NCBI GenBank assembly: GCA_022497145.1
Contig: MU386027.1
Coordinates: 1-38,721 of the forward strand
DNA length: 38,721 nt
From: Rostrohypoxylon terebratum
Taxonomy: Eukaryota > Ascomycota > Sordariomycetes > Xylariales > Hypoxylaceae
Direction of reading: 5' to 3'
The position numbers and the translations under genes were made by a program. Under the pieces are notes generated by a model. It searched no databases and was not told the origin of the DNA. It worked only from the letters and a program-made list of their open reading frames with translations. Below are positions 1 through 10,331 of the stretch, in pieces; within the stretch, counting starts at the first letter, position 1, and the number at the start of each line of letters is the position of its first letter.

Positions 1-112
1 ACATAGATCACACAGATCAACTTAGATCAGGAAATTCCGTGGTTTATCCGTGATTGGTTCGCGGCGTCTCCACAAAGGGTTTGTTATTCCTTCGAGCTGT
101 AGGTTCGTGACA
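1..112 (-). mobile_element. truncated LTR-like repeat (family C), left edge
   Basis: Read on the minus strand, this begins at 112 with TGTCACGAACC and runs off the left edge of the window. Positions 18-112 match the reverse complement of 38627-38721 at 94 of 95 bases; the one difference is at 96. The start TGTCAC and the internal block CCAATCACGG-TAAAC are shared with the 447-bp LTRs at 10422 and 37858, so this is a related LTR family and not simply a terminal inverted repeat. The outer end lies outside the window, so no target duplication can be tested. The adjoining inner 5 bases (AATGT) do not match those beside the right-edge copy. Confidence 0.75.
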
Positions 113-656
113 AATGTTTGGTAGGTAGGTACTCATCGGGCTGTAAATGTTTTGATAATTAGCAGTGTAATCAATTTAACAATCAATGAAAGAAAAGTTG
201 ACGTAATGAGTTAAACGTGACCGTGATTCCATGGCGAAAAATGAATAAACCACTTTAAGGTCTTATATAGTATATGGACCTGCTTCAAAAATTCTCATCT
301 TAACCCAGTGAAAATCTTTTGATTTCGGACATCGATAGGTACATACGTTGGGAGCATTCCTCTATGGTGAGTATTCCGAGAGTTTCGTAAACAGATTTAT
401 AGGTAGGGTTAAAATGTATCAGTGATGTTAGGCAGCGGGATGTAAGTAGGACCAACAGTGCCTTGACAGAGGGATATTACAAGGGTGTTGATGATGATCC
501 TCATTCTTTGGTACGATTCATAAAGCTCTAGCGCTAAGCTCTAACTACTAAATACAAATCAAAAGATCAAGTTGGGAGCCAAAGGTTTAACTTATTTTTT
601 CACATTTTCTTGTCTCCTACACGAGGGTTAAAGACGAAGTAGGTGCTATGAAAATA
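113..656. other. AT-rich intergenic, no gene seen
   Basis: No ORF with coding character was seen between the edge repeat and the methyltransferase stop codon. A few TAGGTAGG-type motifs occur (near 121). Part of this stretch is probably the 3' UTR of the minus-strand methyltransferase. Confidence 0.5.
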
Positions 657-1556
657 TCATGTAGCCTTGCGTCCGACCACGGAAACAAGCTCCCCATGAT
701 GAACCACTACACCCTTTTCAGTTTCCCCCACAGCCTTTGAAAACAAATCTATCCATGCTTCCCTTGTTATAGGCGCATCCGGCTGCTGTGCCTTGGGCGG
801 AAAGAAAACGTAGAGCTCTTCCCAGACCATCAAGTAATCTTCAGTCCAAGCCTTGAAATCTTGTTTCCGGAGCTTGAGCGAGAGGTGGTGAACGTCTTCA
901 AACCCGAACTCCCCAACGTGACGCCCCAGCTCCCCCAGAAAGTCAAACTTGGTACCCCTCGCATCCCCTGCCGTCTTTAGCAAATGAACGATCGTGTCAC
1001 ATGCAGTAGTGGATATTTCGGGCGTTGGAGGTTGGACAAAATATGTATCCGCACGCGACTCTTCCCATTGCAACCAACCGCCCGGCTTTAATAAGGCGAG
1101 AGCAGTAGAGAGTATGGGACCAAGGTCTTGGTTTACGATGATACTCGTCAAGGCTCTAGCATGGACGATATCATACGTGCTTATCAGCTCTTCCGGTAAC
1201 GGCTTGGCCAGAATATCAAGCTTCTTCAACGTGACTGAAGCTGGCAAGAACGTGGGCGCGGGAAAGTTAACCGGATTAACATCGAAACCGTCTAGTTGGG
1301 CGGAAATTCCCTTGTTGGATAACTCGTGATCTAAATCGTTTAGCCAGGCGCCGTTTCCACACCCAAGATCAGCGACTTTAAGTTCCTTGCGGCCTGAGAT
1401 AGAGGCTTGGATGTTCGGCTCCAAGGCGTGACCGAGGGTGTTTTGGAATAGGAGATGTTGTAAGTGTAAACGTGCCGAGGCTCTGAAGTTCCTGGCGGGA
1501 GCAACCCAAAACGTGGTTGCGTCGTAAACTTGGGTTTCCTCAGATATGCTAGCCAT
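657..1556 (-). CDS. SAM-dependent methyltransferase (UMTA/TcpN-like)
   Basis: A single-exon gene of 299 residues. The start is the ATG at 1556-1554; the frame is open three codons further, but only to a TTG. Residues 61-69 (VADLGCGNG) are the glycine-rich SAM-binding motif I of class I methyltransferases. Downstream come YDIVHAR and LLKPGGWLQWEE, typical of motifs IV-V in the fungal group that includes gliotoxin-type TcpN/GliN and UMTA proteins. The N-terminal FRASARLHLQHLLFQ segment also fits that group. Family members methylate N, S or O atoms, often of secondary metabolites; the substrate here cannot be read from the sequence. No NRPS or PKS core gene lies in the window. The neighbours are a carboxylesterase pseudogene and a Zn2Cys6 regulator on the same strand. 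Length is normal and no damage is visible. Confidence 0.88.
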   Translation of the reverse strand: MASISEETQVYDATTFWVAPARNFRASARLHLQHLLFQNTLGHALEPNIQASISGRKELKVADLGCGNGAWLNDLDHELSNKGISAQLDGFDVNPVNFPAPTFLPASVTLKKLDILAKPLPEELISTYDIVHARALTSIIVNQDLGPILSTALALLKPGGWLQWEESRADTYFVQPPTPEISTTACDTIVHLLKTAGDARGTKFDFLGELGRHVGEFGFEDVHHLSLKLRKQDFKAWTEDYLMVWEELYVFFPPKAQQPDAPITREAWIDLFSKAVGETEKGVVVHHGELVSVVGRKAT

Positions 1557-2163
1557 GTTTGACAACTCGGAAGTATAAGAACAAGGTTTGTTGGTACTGG
1601 AGTGGGAAGGGAAGGGTAAAGATGCAACGCAGAATTTCTATATAGATATTGTTGGGATAGTCAACCGACCGTAAAGTGGTTGAGTATGATAGGTGTATGG
1701 CAAAAGTTGATCCTATAATGGAAGTGAAAGAGAAAGATAAAGGAATTTTATACTATATTTCAGCTTATGTCGTTGCCTGGATGTTGAGCCGCAGAGCAGT
1801 TTGGATTACCTATACTTAGTAAGTATAGTACATTCCGCGGAAACCGAAAACCCCACCTTCAACAATTGGTCCCTGTCTATAGGGCTGACAGCTTGATTTG
1901 ATATAATTACGAGCTGTTGGAAGTGGTTTAGTGGTATGGGGTGGATAGGTGGGGAATCATGCACTCTTCGAGAGATCCAACACGTCATCCAAGCTGTCGG
2001 TATCGTCTTGCTTATTGTGATACAGAGGATAGTAAAGGGGGGACATTAGGTGCATATTGGGAACGCTATTTATCCAAGGATATCTTTGGATGGGGAAGTA
2101 ACTCCTAGGTTTCACTTGAGCCCCCGACTTGGACATATTTAGGTAGACATACAGGCCTTGTTG
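1557..2163. other. intergenic, promoter side of methyltransferase
   Basis: No supported gene. It should hold the methyltransferase promoter and the downstream end of the carboxylesterase pseudogene. Short ORFs here overlap and show no recognisable protein character. Confidence 0.45.
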
Positions 2164-3482
2164 TCACCAGGCGCATCGTGGATTGGCAGCAATATCTTTG
2201 GTCACAGATAAGCCAGATGTGCCCATGCTTGTCAATTGGGCTGTGGTTCCATACAGGGGCATAGTTAGTCCATTCACGTCGGTAGGTTTCGGATTAGTCA
2301 CGAAACTCACGATGTATTGTTGGAGATTATCAGCGACAATTTGGGTTACCCCTGACGCCAACCCATTCTGAAAGATGTATGACGTTTCCCCGTCATGAAT
2401 TCCGGGAGGAACAGCAAATTGTGGATGAGAATGTGTGGGGATGGTATAACTCACTGTAGTTATCGTCTACTGCTATCTAGAATAGTGATGGATGCACATT
2501 GACATTAATCTGTGTAGCCATACGATCCAGCGGTTCGTTTGGGATTGTCGGAAGGTGCGGCATGGCTCGTCGCAACATATCAAGGTAATCTCCCGCAGTT
2601 TTGATGCTCGGGTTAGTAAATATGAGTTCTCCAAGCGTGTTATGCGAAACTATGATACTGATATTCTTGTTGTACGAGCCATTTACCAAGAGCTGCCCGG
2701 GTAGACCTGGCACAACGGAACTACCGGCCGATGGTCCGTACATTTTGCTCCCATACCGAGCGTGACTGGATATATGCAGAGCATTGGCATCAATGAGTGT
2801 CTCACTCGGCCAAGATCGCGATTTCCCCACAGACGAAACATTCGTCATCTGCATTAGAGCGTTGAATGATGCAGTCGGGATCTCGTTCGTTGGTGGGGGT
2901 AGGAATGCGGGCAGGAATAAAGTTGGTTGCTAGGAGGCGGGAGCCTCCTGGGCCCCCCTAAAGCTGGTGATATAATGCATGATGGAAACGGCACTAGCCG
3001 AAGCTCCCATAACCGTGACGCGATCCTTACCTATCCCCTCCAAAAAGATGGATGTGTTTTTGAACCCATTGGAAAGCAATGCATTGGTCGTATAGTTCAG
3101 CGCTCAACGTTCCATCAGCACCAATCTCACCACCGCCTAGCCACCCGAAAACATCGAGTCAATAGTTGCCACGAAAATGAGGCCGGAATGGCGGCCGTTG
3201 GTTGCTAGGAGGCCTGCTGGGTTGGAGTTTTCTTTTCCTGTTTTCTCATTAGACGAATATTCACTGCCGTAGACCTGTTGTATATTAATAATTCCAGCTT
3301 TGAGTGATAAGATCGACTATAAGCCTTCCCCATGCGAGCACCGGAAGGATTGAGGCGTTCCCGGTAAAAGCTGACTGCAGCGCGATAACATCTAAAGATA
3401 GGTAACCTTCGGTTGTCCTAGAATCAAAGCTGACAGAATCAGGAGAACCAGAGAGCAGGCTTGAGGCCAAATCATGACCCAA
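2164..3482 (-). pseudogene. decayed type-B carboxylesterase/lipase
   Basis: Remnants of an alpha/beta-hydrolase esterase read in order on the minus strand but in several frames. From 3482 down, EGYLSLDVIALQS and LPVLAW match the usual SEDCL-LDV and LPVLVWIHGG region. Near 3280-3120, YGSEYSS, NPAGLLAT and LIFVA match the GSKYG-NPAGL-VNYRLG region. A frame change of about +2 then leads to WLGGGEIGADGTLSAELYDQ and QWVQKHIHLFGG. A second shift near 3030 leads to DRVTVMGASASAVSIMHYIT, where the nucleophile elbow GESAG has become GASAS. ISIIVSHNTLGELIF (2477-2854) holds the region of the acidic residue, with the normal N-E-G order scrambled. After a stop and an apparent internal deletion, FAVPPGIHDGETSYIF (2164-2454) keeps the catalytic His region, and RCAW ends it. 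Shifts, stops and lost active-site residues indicate a dead gene. An intact relative lies at 33307-35427. Confidence 0.82.
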
Positions 3483-4570
3483 AAGTCGTCTTGCTAACTA
3501 GGCAGCTCTTCGTAAACTCGGAGGCAATAATGGCCTGGTTGCTAGAGGATTGGGGACAGGCGCTGCTAACTGAGTCATCACTAACGACGCACTTCTCTTG
3601 GCTTAGAGGCTCTCTGCATATCGGACATTCGAGAAATTATGACAACTACCTGTCTTCTTTTAGGATACTGTAAGTTTAGGGAACAATGAAGTTTATCTTG
3701 AAGTAACATTGAGGCTAATCGCTTGATGGCACTCCTGATCAACGGGTCAATATGGTATATTTTACAGTTGAAATGCTTGTCTCATATGTAACCAAGGTCC
3801 ACAATGGGTAACGATAAATTGGTGCTTCATATATTTTGACTAGGTGTTCCTTCTGCACCAGAACATATCATTAGTAATCAATAGTAGGCTAGAGACCTAC
3901 ACGAGGCCACGACGATTGGGTAACATTTTAAAATGGATAGGTAATAATTCTATGTTAAAGTTGGAAATGATATGATTGGAGGAAGGAATGGCAGGTTCAT
4001 GATATAGACAACTTTGCGTGACCTTATAACTAAAGGACAGCCCTGAGGAAGACAGGATATCGAATGGAGGGCATTGTGGTTGGGCTCTACTATATAAACT
4101 CCAGTCCAGAGATCAGCTCAACTACGAGCTCATGCCAACTAGAGAATCAGCTCAGTTATCTCGCCAATACCTACGATTAGGGGTTGTAAGCTAGGTACCT
4201 ACCTATGCCACAGTTCCGAGATCTAGTTCAATGCCGAATTTGGTATAGTTTACGACGACCCAAAGATCAAGGGCTACAAATCGCGAATAAGTGGGACACA
4301 TCTGTGATCGTTCCCTCCACCGCCGACTTAAAGATCCCATTCCGCTTTGATGGAAAATTCTTTAAGTTTGTATGTTATTATCTTGAATTTTATAGATTAA
4401 ATGTATTGCTGTGGTTTAAATGATGAATAGGGCCGAACTTAATATTCATGCTGCCTTAGGTCTTGCCGTCTATCGTCTAGGGGATTAGTTGGGTTGTTTC
4501 AGTCTGTATCGTGTATCCCATGAATAGTAGTGAGCCTCGGTCAAGAATGCTTTGACCTAGCGTGAAAGTT
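3483..4570. other. intergenic, no gene seen
   Basis: Part of the first 150 bases may be further 5' remnant of the carboxylesterase pseudogene, but no clear motif was found. A 72-codon frame at 4205-4423 has no recognisable features and is not called. Confidence 0.45.
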
Positions 4571-6002
4571 CTAATCGAGTGGTGGCGCTGTCATGCTGAG
4601 CGAAATTAATTGTGTTTCCATGGTTGAGCTATTTTCACCTTCACCTTCATTTTCATCTTCGACTTCACTTCTCATCTGTTTAAAAATCCATTCGAACAGA
4701 TCTGGGTATTTCTCCCCAACTTGCTGATAGACGGCCTGCACAGTCCTTTCAGGCCAACCTTGAACCCACCAGATGTGCTTGATATACCTTAAAGTGATCA
4801 CCCAATGAGCTAGAAGAACGAGGCTCAAGGGATCCCTGGCCTTGATATAGTCAATCACCATTGGGTGTACCATAGCAAACCACATGCAGGCCACGTTATA
4901 TATGCCCTTAGCTCCTGCGACGCGCCTTAACGCAACTTTCAGCTTGAGCCCTGCATCAAGTAGAACGCTCTTTTTCAGCTTAGCGTCATCTCCATCTTCG
5001 TCGAGCTCAAGGATCTTAGCTAATACTTTATCGGCCGCTGCATCGGCGCTTGGCCATGGCCGTTCGCCAAATATAGCAGTCACAACAACTTGTCTTAATG
5101 TGGGGATGGTATCTTTCAGGACAGCGATAGAGTCCTGTCGACCAAATCGAAAGATGGACATGGTCCCTCTGTATAAGACCATGATCTGAGCTAGCAGATC
5201 AATGACATCTGGAGCAACCCCAGCATGAAGCATAGCAAAGGCGCATACAGTCAGAAGGCCTGAAGCGGCTAGTGCGGGCTCACATGTCAAGGCGTTAATC
5301 GAATTCATGATTGAGCGAAGAGTTTCGAGAGCGGATGCCTTATGTGCCAAAGCCGTGGCAATGTGCGGTGAGCGGGGTTGAGAAGTGGATGTCGAGACAG
5401 ACGTCAACGAGGCAAGATGAAGGGCTGAAACAGTCAACATGGCATGGTATACGTAGGCATGGCCGAAAGAATGGCGAATGACAGCATCATGGAAGTTGGA
5501 TAGAACTTCGACTGGGGCATCCAATGACGTGAAGACGGGCGAGACCTCGGTAGTAAAATGGTAGAAAAGCTGCTCGGTAGTGCGGTCAAACATTAAGGGT
5601 CCTCTAGAGAGTGGGGTCGTTATGTCTGACGACAGCTCTGCCGAGGGGGATCTCTCTATCGAATTTGCATAATATGTTAGGTCGAGACTCGTGCGGCTTT
5701 GTTGTGAAGCTGACATGTCAGAAGCAGGAGGGGTAGTGGAGGATCCCGGTGTTGATCCGATCCATCTATCATTGCGACCTTCGAACGGATTATATGATGA
5801 CATGAGATGCCTATAAGTGCAGCTTTGGCCTTTCTTCCGACATCGCGCACACACGGGCTGTTCTTGACCACACTGTCAATTGGGTCAGGGATCTGTTGGA
5901 TATCTCACGTTTGGAGGTCAGAGTGTAACGAACCTTGACCCTTTTTGATTTGCATTGAATACAACCATGATGGGAATTTCTGTGAGATTTTCTGCATGGC
6001 AT
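4571..6002 (-). CDS. Zn2Cys6 transcription factor, Upc2-like
   Basis: Two exons: 6002-5934 and 5872-4571, with a 61-bp intron at 5933-5873 (GTTCGT...TTGACAG), giving 456 residues. Splicing joins the two halves of a complete fungal binuclear zinc cluster. Exon 1 ends GCIQCKSKRVK and exon 2 begins CGQEQPVCARCRKKGQSC. The result has spacing C-x2-C-x6-C-x6-C-x2-C-x6-C near residues 14-43, a DNA-binding domain. A Ser/Thr/Pro-rich linker follows, then a helical regulatory region. The HWVITLRYIKHIWWVQGW segment near the C terminus resembles the C-terminal part of sterol-uptake regulators of the Upc2/Ecm22 type. An acidic stretch (EVEDENEGEGE) lies near the end. It is probably a nuclear transcription regulator with unknown targets. 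The GTTCGT donor is slightly non-consensus, but frame and motif both support it. Confidence 0.9.
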
Positions 6003-8603
6003 TTCTCAAATGCGTTGTCGAAGTGTGAGCGCGTATGTATAGATTGAATTGGAACCTTCTCTTGGAATCATTTCCGGGTGTATGAAGTATTGTACGTATG
6101 TACATTGTGAACCAGGGAAGTACTAGGTAGGTAGGTACCTGATAGGTAAGCTGGCAGCCCTGAAGGCTGCAAATGCCAAATGGTAAAAAGGTGGGGGTAC
6201 GGAGGTGGGGTAAACAACTGCCAAGGGGGCTGGCGGGCAGGCGGGGTACCGATAAGGTTGGAGCTTTAATACTAACCTTGGAAAGCTTAATGATACCTAG
6301 GTCCTAGGTCCTTATGTAGGTATGGATGTAGGTACCTGTAGTGTACTTGAAGTAAACCTTCTGGAAGTCATACCCCGGTTTCTAACCTACCTACATACCT
6401 AGTAAGCACTTAAACACCTTACCTTAAATCATTATAAACGGTTCGAAGCTTCCTAGGACCTAAGCTGATTGCCGATTTCAGTTTGAGGCTCATTTTAACC
6501 ACACACATGAGTGGAAACTTCGAATTCAACGAGCCACTATCAAGTTTTAAAGTATACTTGATCTTCCAATCATTTTTTTTTATTAGTTACACTTGAAATT
6601 CTTGAGAAGAGCTTTCCAATGAACTTCAATCTCCCAGGTTAGATTGGTTATAGTACTTAGGAAGGCAGGTAGTTGAGAAGAGTTTCTGGCTTGATTAGCA
6701 TGTGCGGATGTGCCGATGTGTTATCCATTGGTACCTGTCACCTCCGATAACAGGGACCGCTCGATCTCCGAGGCTTCCCAGATACAATCCGAAAATAGGC
6801 AGTTCAGGGCGCGTAAGGCTTTTTTTTTTTATAAAAAAAAACAAAAAAACAAAAGGGGTACTCCCTAAATTTCGACCCGTTGGTAACTTTTTGTCCATGG
6901 ATGATATCAAGCCCTAGTGCCCCATGCATGCGTACTAGCCATTTGGGATCGGGATGATGTGATGTGTTATGCATTGCGAGATAGAACGATCGAACCTACC
7001 ATGATGCTAAAAAAAAGACTTAGGTCCGGGGGAATTACTTCCTTGAAGCCAAATCGACACTGATACGCCCGGCTGACTACTTGTACTTAGTTAGATACCT
7101 ACCACCTACAACTACAAGCTTCATTGCGGATGCTGTGCATAAAGAATCGGCCGTTCACGGAGCTTGCCGCTTTTCCTATTAATATATCTGATCAACCCCT
7201 CACGTCCTCTACTTCCCCACCCGCTCATGGCCCATCATCCACACCTTTCTGGTGGAAGATTTCTCCATCTCTACCACAAAAGTGTGCGCCTTAAATAATT
7301 GTTCCAAGTAGAATGCTGCGTCTGACAGCACAGCAAATCTGACTTCTCCTTGAGGCCACCATTAAGCACTCTTCGTAGTCTCACGTCGGTAAGAACCACG
7401 CACCTAAGGTTGCAAGAGACGTACTGACCACGCTGATTCTCTCCCACCTTCGCCTTGGCTAGACATGCCGTATCAGAACTTGCCATAGTGCCTTTGGATG
7501 TTCTATTAAGAGATGTGAGCGATGGACATATTTTCGGGAGAGCCCGCTCTAGGCTTTCAGCCTAGTTGCTCTATATGAAAGTACCGGGGCCGCCAGCGAT
7601 GCACATGGTACCTTGGAAGGAACTATGAGACCGCAAGCGTAAGCCATGCAACTGGGAGCATCTGCCTACTACGGCAAATCAGCGGAGAATGATTGCTCTA
7701 CCTACCGTAGGCGCTCTAAGTCGCCTTATGCAGGTCCAATAGCAGGAGTTTATCAAGTTGAACTTGTGAGTTTGTACATTTCATTCATAACCCTCGAGGA
7801 GACGACTCATAGTTGCGTGCTGTAATGAGGCCTCAATCGTCTTATATTGATCACATAAACTGAATACCTGGAAGCTTACACTCCAGAACTGGAGCCTCTG
7901 GACCCTCGAGTTACTTACAGCCATACAACACCAGAAGACACATTCCTTTCTGTGCGACTCTCTGCAAGATGCAATACCAGAAATTCTGATCGAACCGCTC
8001 GATAACTCCACATGCGGTAAAGAGGCCTTACCCTTCTACTACGGCGGTGACAAGTACCCCCTTCTGGACCTTGTTTATGTGTAGAAGTAGGCACTTCACA
8101 CCGTATCCCGAAGGTCGACTTCCTATCCTTTCGAGCACGATACGCCTACTTACCTCTCAATACCTAACCCCCTGACCGGTTCACCCCATCTACTATCAAA
8201 GCAAGGCTGCGCAGTTCTCGGAGAGAGTCTAACATATCATTCAAACTATGGCACTCCCAGGAGAATCAGGCCCTCTTACTCTATCCGGCCCTAAGAATCG
8301 TTAGCAACTAAAAGGTTGAGCCGGCGGCGTCCGGATACGTCACATGGGCATGTTGGTTACGGCCTCTAGCCTCTCGAACTGGATAGCATCATCACGGAGA
8401 TGCAGTCCTTGCTCTTAGAGATAATAATGATGGATTTTAAGGCCATATTTCTTCGCATCTCTGCCTTTATCCTCCCTGTCACTTTTTCTCACACACCTCC
8501 CTATCCGTTTCTCTTTTCTCTTGGTTCCCTTTAATAGGTATTTAACCACTGCTGTCACTACCCAGTCTTCGATCTTCACTCTTTCTCTAAACCCTTATCT
8601 CCT
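6003..8603. other. gene-poor stretch with clustered TAGGTACC motifs
   Basis: No supported gene over about 2.6 kb. The part next to 6002 should be the regulator's promoter. From 6121 to 6415 there is a dense run of AGGTAGGTACCT, CCTAGGTCC and ACCTACCTACAT elements. At 6820-6841 a run of 11 T is followed almost directly by a run of A and could fold into a small hairpin. Frames at 7271-7486 and 7781-8011 have no protein-like features. Confidence 0.5.
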
Positions 8604-8696
8604 ATGAAAGTTGCGACGTGCTACCCAAGCGCGTCCATCCTCTTACTTTCGCAACCCACCATAGTACCGTTCAAATATCTAACATTCTTCATCTAA
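8604..8696 (+). promoter_or_regulatory. possible upstream ORF, 30 codons
   Basis: An ATG at 8604 opens a short frame ending TAA at 8694-8696, about 110 bases before the ATG of the C2H2 gene. If the transcript begins upstream, this uORF could lower translation of the main frame. A GAGGTAAGA sequence near 8723 could instead be the donor of a 5'-UTR intron. Neither can be settled from sequence alone. Confidence 0.3.
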
Positions 8697-8806
8697 GGAT
8701 CTCATACACCGAATAGGTGTTTGAGGTAAGACAGGAAATTCCTACGTTCACATCAGGTGATCTTATATTAACAGTTTGCCGTGCCATAGTTCGGAAAGCT
8801 TTCAAC

Positions 8807-9637
8807 ATGCCCTCAGACGCCGGGCGGAGCCCCCGCAGGGAGCCAGCTCACCCAGGGCCCAGATCCCCTCCAATCAACAACTCTGCTAAAGCAGATCCTG
8901 GAATGGCTGATCTGTCTGCTTCCGGCCCGTCATATACTGGATATAGCGGTCCTGGATATATCAGTCCTGTATATAGCAGTCCTGGATACAGCAGTCCTGG
9001 ATATATCGAACCTGTATATAGCGGTCCTGGATATATGGGACCTGTATATAACGGTCCTGGTGATAATCAGCTATTCAATTTGAGACAGCGTCCCCGATCT
9101 GGCTACAACCAGCCCCCTCCATGCAACACTGTCCAGCATGGGGTGGACACCTGTAACTATGTCAACTCCGATCAATGTAGTTCAACCGACTACAACCAGT
9201 TCGTTACTCCGAGCGCTGGCCAGTACGGACTCGACAATCATGGCCATGATTTTGTTTCTGCCATAGAGGCTTCTACTGCGCTCGGTCATCATCAGTCTGG
9301 CCTGAGCCAAACTAAGTCTAGTCCCGAGCAGTCTGCTATGTCCCAGTTTGATGTTGACAACCCTGGGAGTCGATTCGAATGTAGTCTCTGTTTTAAGAGT
9401 TACAAATACAAGAAGGATCGTCGCCGTCATATTATGACTGCACATGAAGAAGGCCCACAATACAACTGTAAATGTGGGCATCGTGGCTCTCGCAAAGACA
9501 ATTATACGCGCCATGTCGATCGATGCAGAAGTGCGAAAACGGGCGGACGTTACCAATGCAAGTGTGGTGACGAAACACCCGACAAAAATTCCCACAACCA
9601 GCATCTCAAGAGCTGTAAATGTCCCCAAGCACTCTAG
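8807..9637 (+). CDS. C2H2-type zinc-finger protein with Pro-Gly-Tyr repeat
   Basis: 276 residues from the first ATG (8807). The frame is open back to 8717, but only from a GTG, so the ATG is preferred. The N-terminal third is Pro/Gly/Ser/Tyr-rich and contains eight 15-base repeats (8939-9058) encoding variants of GYSGP/VYSSP. The C-terminal 87 residues hold one canonical C2H2 finger at about 192-214 (C-x2-C-x12-H-x4-H). Two degenerate fingers of the C-x-C...H-x3-C type follow: YNCKCGHRGSRKDNYTRHVD near 219-240 and YQCKCGDETPDKNSHNQHLK near 249-270. This arrangement recurs in fungal C2H2 proteins presumed to bind DNA. The repeat is a candidate low-complexity interaction region. No intron is needed. 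Target genes are unknown. Confidence 0.8.
   Translation: MPSDAGRSPRREPAHPGPRSPPINNSAKADPGMADLSASGPSYTGYSGPGYISPVYSSPGYSSPGYIEPVYSGPGYMGPVYNGPGDNQLFNLRQRPRSGYNQPPPCNTVQHGVDTCNYVNSDQCSSTDYNQFVTPSAGQYGLDNHGHDFVSAIEASTALGHHQSGLSQTKSSPEQSAMSQFDVDNPGSRFECSLCFKSYKYKKDRRRHIMTAHEEGPQYNCKCGHRGSRKDNYTRHVDRCRSAKTGGRYQCKCGDETPDKNSHNQHLKSCKCPQAL
8939..9058 (+). repeat. coding 15-bp minisatellite, 8 units
   Basis: Eight consecutive 15-base units beginning GGATATAGCGGTCCT, with first-codon alternation GGA/GTA and other substitutions, keep the reading frame of the C2H2 gene. Each unit encodes a five-residue G/V-Y-x-x-P motif. Because the period is a multiple of three, copy-number change would alter protein length without a frameshift. 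Confidence 0.9.
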
Positions 9638-10331
9638 TCGGCCATCGGATCTCATTACGCCTTAAGCTGCCAATACCAGTACCTAGTTCAAGTGGATTGG
9701 TATGGCGAGGATTTATTAGTTAAGAAAGACTGGTAACTGGTCTATGGGAGAACAATAGTTGAAGTCGGCCCTGGGGGCACTTATTAACAACTAACTCAAG
9801 GCAATTAGGACGAAATAGGTCGCTGTGAACTCGTTCCACTATGGTGAATCATAGCATAGTGTTCTGATCAGAATTGTGGGAATTATGACGTTGTTTTCTT
9901 TTGCGGTTTTGTATAAGTTTCACAACTTTATAAAGGAGGGATACTTTATTTATTATCTTCAACACTCACAAAGGAACACACAGACTCATTTTTTAGTATA
10001 TGGCGACCACCACAATAAACACTCGTTTAAGCCCTGCAATTCAAGCATTTATCTACTGATCAGAACCTAGTTAATATGGAAGAGTAACTTGGGAGTCAAA
10101 TGGCTCTGCTTGAGTTTCCTCCTTATGCCAGAGCTTAAGCACTCTGATTCAATGGGTACAATCTACATTCTCAATTTGTCATGCGGGACTTTGGCTCTGC
10201 CTCGTGGGGGCCGGGGATATGCCCCGATGAGATGTAGATACCTAGATAGCTACGTCTCGCTTAAGACGTGAGATGGATTATCATCAATTCTTCTATTTCC
10301 TTCTCATGATATAGTCATATTATAAATTTAG
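9638..10331. other. intergenic, no gene seen
   Basis: This is the 3' side of the C2H2 gene. Frames at 9876-10070 and 10089-10271 lack coding character. Nothing else recognisable was found. Confidence 0.45.

Noticed and set aside
2164..3482. Intron-containing intact carboxylesterase instead of a pseudogene
   Set aside because: Frame changes occur inside conserved motifs without splice sites, and catalytic-site residues are altered or lost.
9182..9655. 157-codon minus-strand ORF
   Set aside because: Antisense shadow of the C2H2 gene.
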